Of a stretch of DNA of 64,000 nt, positions 44,578 to 53,125 are shown piece by piece. Made by a program: the position numbers and the translations under genes. A model generated the notes under the pieces. That model was not told the origin of the DNA and did not search any database. It saw nothing but the letters and a program-made list of their open reading frames with translations. The stretch's first letter is position 1; every line of letters starts with the position of its first letter. Source of the stretch: JAPPOI01 sp028818055 (GTDB lineage Bacteria > Pseudomonadota > Alphaproteobacteria > Rhodobacterales > Rhodobacteraceae); assembly GCA_965267405.1 (NCBI GenBank), contig OZ253954.1, forward strand, positions 1,054,001-1,118,000. The letters are read 5' to 3'.

Positions 44578-45297
44578 TTACCAGTCGCCAAGCTGCGCTT
44601 GCCACAAGGCCAAAGCTGCCACCGCGGCGGTATCTGCGCGCAAGATTCTTGGTCCTAAGCTGATGGAGTGCGCATTGCCCATTTCCCCAAGACGTTTTCT
44701 TTCAGCTTCTGAAAAACCACCTTCCGGCCCGATCAAGATTGCCCACGGCCCATCAATTTCGGGAAGTCTAGTTTGATCTCCGGCCAGCGACTCGTCACAA
44801 AACATCAATTGTCGTTCTTCTGGCCAATGCGAAAGTACCGCCTCTAATTTCTGGAGCTCCTCAACAGGTGGAACAAAAGTGCCACCACATTGTTCGGCGG
44901 CTTCAACTGCGTGCGCTTGCAGCCGATCCTGCCGAATACGTTCAGAGTTGGTAAAGTCTGACTGAATTGGCAATATCCGTGCCGCGCCCATTTCGGCGGC
45001 TTTTTCAACGATGAAGTCGGTGCGGGCCTTCTTTATCGGAGCAAACAGCAGCCAAAGGTCTGGTGGATTGATTTGCGCCGCACTTTGGCTTCGGCAAATC
45101 AATTCCCCGTTTTTCCGGCCAGCGGAGACCACCTCGGCGCGCCACTCACCGGCTTCTCCGTTGAACAAGGACACCACGTCTCCAGGCATTTGACGCATTA
45201 CGCCAAACAAATAATGCGCCTGGTCCCGCGACAGCGAGACCGATTGCCCTTCTCCAAGCGGGTGATCTACAAAGAGTCTGACTTTCGCAGCTTTCAT
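44578..45297 (-). CDS. rsmE: 16S rRNA (uracil(1498)-N3)-methyltransferase
   Basis: 239 residues of the SPOUT superfamily. RLFVDHPLGEGQSVSLSRDQ begins the PUA-like domain; the knotted SAM site shows AILIGPEGGFSEAERKRL and SLGPRILRADTAAVAAL. It methylates U1498 of 16S rRNA. I chose ATG 45297; the longer frame runs into divergent ubiA. Only 12 bp separate the two start codons, leaving almost no leader for either. Confidence 0.93.
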   Translation of the reverse strand: MKAAKVRLFVDHPLGEGQSVSLSRDQAHYLFGVMRQMPGDVVSLFNGEAGEWRAEVVSAGRKNGELICRSQSAAQINPPDLWLLFAPIKKARTDFIVEKAAEMGAARILPIQSDFTNSERIRQDRLQAHAVEAAEQCGGTFVPPVEELQKLEAVLSHWPEERQLMFCDESLAGDQTRLPEIDGPWAILIGPEGGFSEAERKRLGEMGNAHSISLGPRILRADTAAVAALALWQAQLGDW

Positions 45298-45309
45298 GGG
45301 GCGGACTTT

Positions 45310-46284
45310 ATGGCCGACGCAGGCAAGACTCCAGAGACAGCCGTTACCGGGCAAGTTGCTGATGCGGTTCAGGGAAATTGGGTGGATACGCTTGCTCCTG
45401 CCGTGTCCCGACCTTTCCTTCGTTTGTCCCGAGCCGATCGCCCCATCGGAACATGGCTCTTGTTGATTCCTTGTTGGTGGGGGTTAGGCGCAGCCAGCCT
45501 TATGCAGGGGCGCTTCACGGCCGAGCACCTTTGGATCGCTGTGGGGTGCGCAATTGGTGCTTTCTTGATGCGGGGCGCTGGGTGCACGTGGAACGACATC
45601 ACCGACCGCGACATCGACGCCCAAGTCGAACGAACACAATCGCGCCCGATACCGTCGCGACAAGTCACAGTGCGAGGCGCGATCATTTGGATGGTTGTCC
45701 AGTCGCTACTCGCATTTGCAGTGTTGCTCACCTTTTACTGGGAGGCGATTTGGCTGGGCATCGCCTCTTTGGCTTTGGTCTGCATCTACCCTTTTGCCAA
45801 GCGATTCACATGGTGGCCGCAAATCTTTCTTGGATTGGCTTTCAATTGGGGGGCGTTGCTTGCATGGGCCGCCGCCACAGGCAGCATCGGTTGGGCACCA
45901 GTGCTGATTTACATTGGTGGCATTTGCTGGACGCTCTTCTACGACACAATTTATGCCCACCAGGACACCGATGACGACGCGTTGATTGGCGTTAAGTCCA
46001 CCGCGCGTCTTTTCGAAGAAAGCACCGCCAAATGGTTGAAGTGGTTCTTGGTCGGGTCTGTCTCTTTCTTCGCAGCCGGCCTGATTCTCGCCCTTGCTGA
46101 TTCCGTAAATGTGCTACAATTGGTTCTGGCGCTTGCAGGTGTGTGGGCTTTCGGATGGCACCTTGCGTGGCAATTAAGGCGGCTGGATATCGATGATCCA
46201 GAGAAATGCCTTACGCTATTTAGGTCCAATAGGAACGCCGGACTTATTCCCGTGCTGTTTCTTGCCGGCGCCCATTTCGTTTGA
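45310..46284 (+). CDS. ubiA: 4-hydroxybenzoate polyprenyltransferase
   Basis: 324 residues, about eight TM helices. The prenyl-diphosphate site NDITDRDIDAQVERTQSRPI and the second Asp-rich motif YDTIYAHQDTDDDALIGVKS are diagnostic. It attaches the polyprenyl tail to 4-hydroxybenzoate for ubiquinone; the polyprenyl diphosphate synthase in this window (58657) may supply the tail. I chose ATG 45310; upstream in-frame sequence lies within rsmE. Confidence 0.93.
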   Translation: MADAGKTPETAVTGQVADAVQGNWVDTLAPAVSRPFLRLSRADRPIGTWLLLIPCWWGLGAASLMQGRFTAEHLWIAVGCAIGAFLMRGAGCTWNDITDRDIDAQVERTQSRPIPSRQVTVRGAIIWMVVQSLLAFAVLLTFYWEAIWLGIASLALVCIYPFAKRFTWWPQIFLGLAFNWGALLAWAAATGSIGWAPVLIYIGGICWTLFYDTIYAHQDTDDDALIGVKSTARLFEESTAKWLKWFLVGSVSFFAAGLILALADSVNVLQLVLALAGVWAFGWHLAWQLRRLDIDDPEKCLTLFRSNRNAGLIPVLFLAGAHFV

Positions 46285-46319
46285 TTGCGATGCTTCAAAG
46301 AGAAGACTAACAAGACGCC

Positions 46320-48215
46320 ATGAGCCGAAGACGCCTCAATATCCGAGCTTTTGTTCCCCACGCGATCGCCATTGTGGTTGCGGGCGCTGCTTGTCTTGGA
46401 GTTGCCTTCTGGGCGAAGGGTCGGGTCGAACAGCTCGCTCTGACCGACATTGATCTCGTACTTAGCCAAAATGGCCACGATTGGGCCGAGGCAACGGCGA
46501 ATGGGTTACAGGTTACTCTGTTCGGCACTGCTCCAGATGAAGCGACGCGTTTTGCAGCGCTTTCTGCAGCCGGACGGGTCGTGGACGCATCGCGAATTCA
46601 GGACGCCATGGAGGTCGCTGCTGTCGCAAAGATCACTCCACCCGCGTTTTCGATCGAAATCTTGAAGAATGATGATGGCGTCTCGCTAATTGGGCTTATT
46701 CCTGCGGCGTCCAACCCGGAAGCCATTGTCGAGCGCATCCAAGACATCTCAGACGGATCACCCATCACGGACCTTTTGGAAGTTGCAGATTTCGATCCAC
46801 CTGCTGGGTGGGATCGAGCATTGGAATATGGTCTTCGCACAGTTGACACGTTGCCGCGCTCAAAAGTGTCAATCACTCCGGCAAGTGTCGCGGTTACGGC
46901 GGTTGCAGAAGATATCGAAGATCAGCAACGCATTGAACGGAACTTGAAACGAAATGCACCTGCAGGTCTCGGGCTGAACCTGAACATAACTGCACCGTTG
47001 CCTGTGATCACTCCATTCACCATCCGGTTCTTAATCGATGAAGACGGCGCGCGTTTTGACGCCTGCTCGGCTGACACCGAAACAGCGCGCCAAGCTATTC
47101 TTGCAGCAGCGACCAAAGCTGGAATGACCGGAGGCGGAGATTGCCCGCTAGGACTTGGCGCTCCGTCGACGAGCTGGGCGGATGCTGCAGTATCATCGAT
47201 TGAAACCCTCGCGGCTCTTGGCCAGGGCACATTAACGATATCGAACGCTGATGTGTCTTTGATAGCCGCCGAGGGAACTTCTGAAGCCCTGTTTGACCGC
47301 CAAGTCGGCGCGTTAGAGAATGATCTTCCCGCGGTATTCTCCCTTTCGTCGGTACGGTTGGTTCCAGAAACAGATGAACCGACCGACGTCACGGTACCGG
47401 AGTTCGTGGCAACCAGATCACCTGAAGGTCTGGTACAGCTTCGAGGCAGGCTATCAGACGCAAGATCAAGAAACGCTGTTGTTTCATTTGCCGAAGCGCA
47501 CTTTGGGTCATCAAACGTCAGACCGGCGACGCGATTAGGTGAGGGGCTGCCCCAAGGCTGGCCCAACCGCGTGTTGGCTTCGCTTGAAAGTCTTTCCTTG
47601 CTCAGCAACGGCATCGCCACGGTCACGCCGGACGAGATCACGATTTCAGGCAAGACCGGACGGAAGGACGCCCGAGCAGAAGCGTCGCGAATCTTGGCCT
47701 CCCGATTGCAGGATGGCGCTCGGTTCTCACTCGACATCACCTATTCCGAGGCTCTCGACCCTCTCGCAGGCCTGCCGACACCCGAGGAATGCATTGAGCA
47801 AATCAATTCCGCCGCCAGCTCTCGGAAAATTTCCTTTGCACCCTCATCGGCCGATATCGAAGATGCTGCTGTCGCGACAATCGACACCATTGCCGAGATA
47901 CTGCGGGACTGCCAGTCAGCAAGAATAGAGATTGGCGGGCATACCGACAGCCAAGGCCGTGAAGTGATGAACCAGCAGCTCAGCCAGGCGCGCGCTGATG
48001 CGGTTTTGAACGCAATAATGGCGCGGCGGGTGCTCGTCTCGAACTTGTCGGCGAAAGGATATGGTGAAAGCTCACCCATTGCCGACAACGACACAGAAGA
48101 GGGTCGCGAGGCCAATAGGCGTATCGAATTCCGACTTGTTCTGTCCGAGCAAGCCGATGACAATGAGACCGGCGCTGCAGATGAGGCTGCGACCGAGGGG
48201 GAGGCATCAGAATGA
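46320..48215 (+). CDS. Membrane-anchored protein with BON-like repeats and OmpA C-terminal domain
   Basis: 631 residues. An N-terminal signal-anchor helix (about 12-31) is followed by several BON-like alpha/beta repeats (about 35-480, each with a GLQVTLFGTAPDEATRF-type pattern) and an OmpA/MotB peptidoglycan-binding domain at about 500-612 with IEIGGHTDSQGREVMNQQLS and ANRRIEFRL. The layout recalls mycobacterial ArfA (OmpATb). An acidic tail ends the protein. It overlaps the next small gene as ATGA, suggesting a functional pair. Confidence 0.85.
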   Translation: MSRRRLNIRAFVPHAIAIVVAGAACLGVAFWAKGRVEQLALTDIDLVLSQNGHDWAEATANGLQVTLFGTAPDEATRFAALSAAGRVVDASRIQDAMEVAAVAKITPPAFSIEILKNDDGVSLIGLIPAASNPEAIVERIQDISDGSPITDLLEVADFDPPAGWDRALEYGLRTVDTLPRSKVSITPASVAVTAVAEDIEDQQRIERNLKRNAPAGLGLNLNITAPLPVITPFTIRFLIDEDGARFDACSADTETARQAILAAATKAGMTGGGDCPLGLGAPSTSWADAAVSSIETLAALGQGTLTISNADVSLIAAEGTSEALFDRQVGALENDLPAVFSLSSVRLVPETDEPTDVTVPEFVATRSPEGLVQLRGRLSDARSRNAVVSFAEAHFGSSNVRPATRLGEGLPQGWPNRVLASLESLSLLSNGIATVTPDEITISGKTGRKDARAEASRILASRLQDGARFSLDITYSEALDPLAGLPTPEECIEQINSAASSRKISFAPSSADIEDAAVATIDTIAEILRDCQSARIEIGGHTDSQGREVMNQQLSQARADAVLNAIMARRVLVSNLSAKGYGESSPIADNDTEEGREANRRIEFRLVLSEQADDNETGAADEAATEGEASE

Positions 48216-48541
48216 ATGGCACCGAGTTTATATTTGCGACCGCTGCCATCTTGTTTGTGGCCTTCATGGCCGGTTGGTTCGCGCACTGGCTGATCTCGCG
48301 CATTACACGCGTAACCCGTTCGGACATGGATGATCTGGACCGAATGGCACAGGAATTGCACGAGGCTGAAGAAGAGCGTGATCAAGCTGTTACATACATG
48401 CAGCAAAGAGAAGCTGAACTAACCAACAAGATGACGCAAACCGAGGCCGAACTGGAAGCGGCCATGGACGGTTTACGAGCGGCCAGAACGGAAGCCGAAG
48501 ATCTTCGGACATACATCGAACGCCAAAACCAGGGCGCTTAG
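48212..48541 (+). CDS. Small membrane protein with coiled coil, partner of the BON/OmpA protein
   Basis: 109 residues: one N-terminal TM helix (about 6-28, IFATAAILFVAFMAGWFAHW) and then a long heptad-rich helix (about 40-107) rich in Glu, Ala and Arg. It is coupled by ATGA to the OmpA-domain gene and abuts the reductase gene (stop TAG directly followed by ATG). I recognise no family; a scaffold or tether role is plausible. Confidence 0.75.
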   Translation: MNGTEFIFATAAILFVAFMAGWFAHWLISRITRVTRSDMDDLDRMAQELHEAEEERDQAVTYMQQREAELTNKMTQTEAELEAAMDGLRAARTEAEDLRTYIERQNQGA

Positions 48542-49330
48542 ATGACAAATGTCGGCATTATTGGCGGAACCGGTCAATTAGGAAGCGCCATAGCAACAGC
48601 CTGGCTGGAAACGAGAACAGTTCTTCCCGAAAACCTTTGGGTTTCTAACCGTTCCGGTGGAGCAGGTTCTCTCGCAAAATGGGAAGAAATCCGTTCCACA
48701 ACTGATCCGCAGCAGCTGGCCGCGAACTGTGATGTGATCGTTCTTTGTGTTCCGCCTGCCGAAGCAAATTCACTCAAGTTAGCCGCCGGTGACGCAATCG
48801 TCATTTCCGTGATGGCTGGAGTTGAGCTTTCTGATCTGATGTCAATCAGCGGAACAAACCGAGTTGTGCGCGCGATGTCGTCTCCGGCCGCGGCGTTCCA
48901 ACTCGCCTATTCACCCTGGTTCGCGCCACACAGTCTTAGCGAAGATGACACGGCTTTAGTGACGCGGCTTCTTTCAGCCTGTGGTTTGACAGATCGGATT
49001 CCGACAGAAGATCAGATTGACCATTTCACAGCAATGACCGGTCCCGTGCCCGGATTTGTCGCGTATTTTGCCGATGCCGTTTACGAACACGCTGTTAAAC
49101 AAGGCATCGCTGATCATGTTGCCCAGCGCGCCGTACAACAGCTGTTCCTCGCGTCCAGCCATGTTCTGGCCCGCGAAGGTGGGCCGCCTCGTGAGTTCGT
49201 TCAGGAAATGATCGACTATGACGGAACGACGGCGGCCGGATTGCGAGCGCTTGATCAGGGACCGCTGAAAGAAGCGGTCAGTGAAGGTTTGGTAGCCGCT
49301 TATGATCGCACTCGTTCAATTGGAAAATGA
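48542..49330 (+). CDS. Pyrroline-5-carboxylate reductase family protein (divergent)
   Basis: 262 residues. The Rossmann motif VGIIGGTGQLGSAI starts the protein and the domain order matches ProC, but the hallmark motifs are altered: VRAMPNTP reads VRAMSSPAA, SGSGPAYVF reads TGPVPGFVAYF, and the PGGTT segment reads IDYDGTTAAGL. It may therefore use a different imino or keto substrate. It is last in a tight three-gene cluster with the OmpA-domain protein. Confidence 0.8.
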   Translation: MTNVGIIGGTGQLGSAIATAWLETRTVLPENLWVSNRSGGAGSLAKWEEIRSTTDPQQLAANCDVIVLCVPPAEANSLKLAAGDAIVISVMAGVELSDLMSISGTNRVVRAMSSPAAAFQLAYSPWFAPHSLSEDDTALVTRLLSACGLTDRIPTEDQIDHFTAMTGPVPGFVAYFADAVYEHAVKQGIADHVAQRAVQQLFLASSHVLAREGGPPREFVQEMIDYDGTTAAGLRALDQGPLKEAVSEGLVAAYDRTRSIGK

Positions 49331-49473
49331 CTTCAACCCGGGTTGGACATAGATTGCACCTTGGACTGGACCTAATTCGACCACGGTGCAGCGCCTAGAT
49401 GATCAACTAACGAATTGGTAGTTAACGCTATCGACACACAAAAAAGAAAAATCGCAAGGAACAATCCAACAGG
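49331..49473. promoter_or_regulatory. Upstream region of the sulfite dehydrogenase operon
   Basis: A 143-bp gap that begins with the perfect palindrome CAACCCGGGTTG (49334-49345) just after the preceding stop and includes the direct repeat TAACG...TAACG around 49408-49427. AAGGA precedes the soeA ATG by about 14 bases. No regulator can be assigned. Confidence 0.35.
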
Positions 49474-52281
49474 ATGAACCAGCCCAAGATCGACACTTCG
49501 CCAAGCGTCTCGGACGAAGTCCGCAAAACCACGTGCTACATGTGCGCCTGTCGATGCGGCATAAACGTTCACATGAAGGACGGAAAAGTTGCCTACATCG
49601 AAGGCAACAAGGATCACCCGGTGAACCGCGGCGTACTCTGCGCAAAAGGGTCGTCCGGCATCATGCAGCACCTGTCACCTGCCCGCTTGCGCGCGCCTAT
49701 GAAGCGCGTTGGTCCAAGAGGTTCCGGAGAGTTCGAAGAGATTTCGTGGAAAGAAGCGCTTGAGACAGCAGTGTCTTGGCTGAAACCGCTTCGCGAAACA
49801 GATCAATCCAGATTTGCCTTTTTCACGGGCCGTGATCAGTCGCAATCCTTCACGTCGTATTGGGCACAGTCTTTCGGGACACCTAATTATGCGGCCCACG
49901 GCGGGTTTTGCTCGGTTAACATGGCGGCGGCCGGCATCTACACCATGGGTGGTGCGTTCTGGGAGTTTGGGCAACCTGATTGGGAACGTACCAAACTGTT
50001 CATGCTGTTTGGGGTTGCCGAAGACCACGACAGCAATCCGATCAAGATGGGGCTGGGCCGACTGAAAGAGCGCGGCGCAAAGGTCATTGGCGTCAATCCA
50101 ATTCGAACCGGATACAATGCCGTGGCCGACGAATGGGTGGGTATCACTCCCGGAACAGATGGACTGTTCATCCTCAGCCTTGTGCATTGCCTCATGAAGG
50201 CCGGAAAGATCGATCTTGATTATCTGGCACGCTTCACCGACGCGCCTTGCCTTGTGAACGAAGACCCAGCCAGCGATGAATTCGGTCTGATACTGACTGA
50301 TGAAGCCGGCAAGAAGCTTGTCGTGGATCGCCGAACTGGCAAACCAGAGGCGTACGACACACCTGGAGTTCAACCGGATCTATCGGGAAGCTATCGACAT
50401 GCGGGTGTTTCGCACCGCCCGGTTCTTCACCACATGGCTGAGAAGTATTTGTCGCAAGACTATGCGCCGGAAACCGTTGCGGAAAAGGTCGGCATCGACG
50501 CCAAACGCATCCGAGCCATTGCCGCCGAATTGGCACGCGTTGCGTTCGAAGAGGCCTTCGAGCTTGAGCGGGAATGGACAGATTTCCGCGGCGAAAAACA
50601 TAAGACCATGATTGGTCGGCCCGTCAGCTTCCACGCCATGCGCGGGATCAGCGCACATTCGAACGGGTTTCAGACCTGTCGGGCATTGCACCTACTGCAG
50701 ATCATCCTCGGCTCCGTCGAAGTACCGGGTGGTTTCCGTTTCAAGCCGCCCTACCCGAAGCCTGCAACTGTACATCCAAAGCCACATGCTGGTGTGACGC
50801 CCGGTAAACCGTTGGACGGCCCCCATCTGGGTTTCCTGCACGGCCCAGACGATCTGCTAATCGACGAAAACGGGGCGCCTAAGCGGATCGACAAGGCATT
50901 CAGTTGGGAAAACCCGATGAGTGCGCATGGCTTGATGCACATGCTCATTTCGAATGCCTATGCCGGTGATCCGTACAAGATCGACACGATGATGCTATAC
51001 ATGGCGAACATGTCATGGAACTCGTCGATGAACACGTCGGGCGTCATGAAGATGCTGACCGACACCGACGAGAATGGCGAGTACGTCATCCCGCGCATCA
51101 TTTACTCGGATGCTTATTCGTCCGAAATGGTTGCATTCGCGGATCTTATCCTGCCCGACACCACTTATCTCGAACGCCACGACTGCATCAGTTTGCTGGA
51201 CCGACCCATTTGCGAGGCCGAGGCTGCGGCCGACGCCATCCGTTGGCCGGTGGTTGAGCCTGATCGTGACGTCCGCGGGTTCCAGTCCGTACTGTGTGAA
51301 CTTGGTGCGATGCTTGATCTTCCAGGGTTCGTCAACGACGACGGAAGCCAAAAGTACGCGGACTACGGCGACTACATTCAAAATCACGAACGCAAACCCG
51401 GTATTGGCCCACTGGCAGGTTGGCGCGGTAATGGCGAAGATCACGGCCGCGGCGCGTCAAATCCAAATCAGATTGAGAAGTATATCGAGAACGGCAGTTT
51501 TTGGATCAGCCACATCCCTGAAGAAGCCGAATTCTACAAACCATGGAATAGCGCATACCAGAACTGGGCGGTCGATCTGGGTCTGTTCGACGCTCCGTCG
51601 CCCTACTTGTTCACGCTCTGGTGCGAACCGCTGCGTCGGTTCCAACTGGCGGCTGAAGGAAAGCATCGCCTTTCACCGCCAGAGCACCTTAAGAGCCGTT
51701 ACAAAGAAACGATGGACCCGCTGCCCATGTGGTACCCACCGTTCAGCGATGTGGACGAAGGCTATGACGTACACGCGCTTACGCAGCGACCGATGGCCAT
51801 GTACCATTCATGGGGCAGCCAAAATGCTTGGCTCAGGCAAATCCACGGTCGCAATCCACTCTATGTTCCAACCAAGATTTGGGAAGCAAATGGTTTCCAG
51901 GAAGGCGACTGGGCGAAGGTAACGTCGCCGCACGGCGAGATCACAGTGCCGGTGGCCCACATGGCCGCACTAAACGAAAACACCGTTTGGACCTGGAACG
52001 CGATCGGCAAACGCAAAGGCGCGTGGGCGCTAGAGCCAGATGCGCCGGAAACAACCAAAGGCTTCCTGTTGAATCATTTGATTCACGAATTGCTTCCACC
52101 CAAGGGCGACGGATTGCGCTGGGCGAACTCTGATCCAATCACCGGCCAAGCTGCTTGGTTCGATCTGAGAGTGAAGATTGAAAAAGCCATTGCGCCCGCT
52201 GAGTCTCAGCCTGCTCACCCACCGCAAAAAAGTCCGGTCGGAACGGGACCCGAGATCGTCAAACAGAAGTTGGGATCATGA
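49474..52281 (+). CDS. soeA: Sulfite dehydrogenase (quinone), molybdopterin subunit SoeA
   Basis: 935 residues of the DMSO reductase/complex iron-sulfur molybdoenzyme family. The N-terminal 4Fe-4S site is C21-x2-C24-x3-C28 ... C56 (TTCYMCACRCGI, GVLCAKG). No Tat signal is visible, consistent with a cytoplasm-facing SoeABC rather than a periplasmic enzyme. Downstream genes encode the four-cluster ferredoxin and a DmsC-type anchor. It oxidises sulfite to sulfate, passing electrons to quinone; other CISM substrates are possible, but gene order and absence of Tat favour SoeA. Confidence 0.82.
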   Translation: MNQPKIDTSPSVSDEVRKTTCYMCACRCGINVHMKDGKVAYIEGNKDHPVNRGVLCAKGSSGIMQHLSPARLRAPMKRVGPRGSGEFEEISWKEALETAVSWLKPLRETDQSRFAFFTGRDQSQSFTSYWAQSFGTPNYAAHGGFCSVNMAAAGIYTMGGAFWEFGQPDWERTKLFMLFGVAEDHDSNPIKMGLGRLKERGAKVIGVNPIRTGYNAVADEWVGITPGTDGLFILSLVHCLMKAGKIDLDYLARFTDAPCLVNEDPASDEFGLILTDEAGKKLVVDRRTGKPEAYDTPGVQPDLSGSYRHAGVSHRPVLHHMAEKYLSQDYAPETVAEKVGIDAKRIRAIAAELARVAFEEAFELEREWTDFRGEKHKTMIGRPVSFHAMRGISAHSNGFQTCRALHLLQIILGSVEVPGGFRFKPPYPKPATVHPKPHAGVTPGKPLDGPHLGFLHGPDDLLIDENGAPKRIDKAFSWENPMSAHGLMHMLISNAYAGDPYKIDTMMLYMANMSWNSSMNTSGVMKMLTDTDENGEYVIPRIIYSDAYSSEMVAFADLILPDTTYLERHDCISLLDRPICEAEAAADAIRWPVVEPDRDVRGFQSVLCELGAMLDLPGFVNDDGSQKYADYGDYIQNHERKPGIGPLAGWRGNGEDHGRGASNPNQIEKYIENGSFWISHIPEEAEFYKPWNSAYQNWAVDLGLFDAPSPYLFTLWCEPLRRFQLAAEGKHRLSPPEHLKSRYKETMDPLPMWYPPFSDVDEGYDVHALTQRPMAMYHSWGSQNAWLRQIHGRNPLYVPTKIWEANGFQEGDWAKVTSPHGEITVPVAHMAALNENTVWTWNAIGKRKGAWALEPDAPETTKGFLLNHLIHELLPPKGDGLRWANSDPITGQAAWFDLRVKIEKAIAPAESQPAHPPQKSPVGTGPEIVKQKLGS

Positions 52282-52376
52282 TTTTTAACGTGTTCCAATC
52301 AACTTGCCCTGAAGACGCCGCAGAGCAGCGCGGACCGCTCGCGCGTGCCAAGTACCCGCAAGGAACAAAAGCATGA
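52278..52376 (+). CDS. Candidate 32-aa coupled peptide between soeA and soeB
   Basis: A short frame, MIFNVFQSTCPEDAAEQRGP then LARAKYPQGTKA. Its ATG overlaps the soeA stop (ATGA) and its stop overlaps the soeB ATG (ATGA), so ribosomes could read straight through the three genes. It could be a real peptide or merely a coupling device that carries ribosomes across the 91-bp gap. No own strong SD is visible; the soeB SD AAGGA lies within it. Confidence 0.45.
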   Translation: MIFNVFQSTCPEDAAEQRGPLARAKYPQGTKA

Positions 52377-53125
52377 CCAGTTTGCCCGATCAGACCGCCA
52401 AGTCTCTTGGGCTGGTCATCGATCTTGATACTTGTGTGGGCTGCCATGCCTGTGTGACCGCATGCAAAGGCTGGAACACTGAAAACTACGGAGCGCCATT
52501 AGCCGACACGGATGCCTATGGTGCAAACCCAGTTGGCAGTTTCCTGAACCGCGTACACTCTTACGAAATTCAACCCGAGACCGGTCCTGCACAACTTATT
52601 CATATGCCGAAAAGTTGTTTGCACTGCGCCGACGCGCCCTGCGTCACAGTTTGTCCGACAGGGGCCAGCTACAAGCGTGTCGAGGATGGGATTGTTCTGG
52701 TCAACGAAAGCGAATGCATCGGCTGCGGGCTATGCGCATGGGCTTGCCCCTATGGCGCACGCGAGATGGACCCCGCAGAAGGTGTCATGAAAAAATGTAC
52801 ACTCTGCGTGGACCGCATCTACAACGAAAACCTTCCCGAAGAAGATCGCCAACCTGCGTGCGTACGCACGTGCCCAGCTGGAGCACGGCACTTCGGCGAT
52901 TTGGCAGATCCGGAAAGCGATGTATCAAAACTGGTCGCGGACCGGGGAGGCATTGAGTTGATGCCCGAACAAGGAACGGCGCCGGTTAACCGTTATTTGC
53001 CTCCTCGGCCAAAGGACGAAATGCCGGAGTTTGACGTTTTGGCACCGTTTCTCGAACCCGTTGCAGAAGAGCCCCAAGGCTTCCTTGGTTGGCTTGATAA
53101 GACTCTGACCAAGGTGTCCGGCTAA
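52373..53125 (+). CDS. soeB: Sulfite dehydrogenase iron-sulfur subunit SoeB
   Basis: 250 residues with four Cys clusters of ferredoxin type: CVGCHACVTACKGW, CLHCADAPCVTVCPTGA, CIGCGLCAWACPYGA and CTLCVDRI...CVRTCPAGA. It belongs to the DmsB/NrfC family and passes electrons from the Mo subunit to the membrane anchor. No Tat signal, matching a cytoplasmic location. AAGGA precedes the ATG. The stop overlaps soeC as TAATG. Confidence 0.87.
   Translation: MTSLPDQTAKSLGLVIDLDTCVGCHACVTACKGWNTENYGAPLADTDAYGANPVGSFLNRVHSYEIQPETGPAQLIHMPKSCLHCADAPCVTVCPTGASYKRVEDGIVLVNESECIGCGLCAWACPYGAREMDPAEGVMKKCTLCVDRIYNENLPEEDRQPACVRTCPAGARHFGDLADPESDVSKLVADRGGIELMPEQGTAPVNRYLPPRPKDEMPEFDVLAPFLEPVAEEPQGFLGWLDKTLTKVSG

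Noticed and set aside
46922..47740. 272-codon minus-strand frame inside the OmpA-domain gene
   Set aside because: It is a shadow frame with Ser/Arg-rich low-quality sequence opposite a supported gene.
49334..49345. Perfect palindrome CAACCCGGGTTG after the ProC-like gene as an operator for soeABC
   Set aside because: It is short, lies about 130 bp upstream, and there is no second copy or candidate regulator; noted only in the upstream-region entry.
51074..51922. 282-codon frame inside soeA, shifted by one base
   Set aside because: SoeA is continuous across the region; the alternative product has no domain-like pattern.
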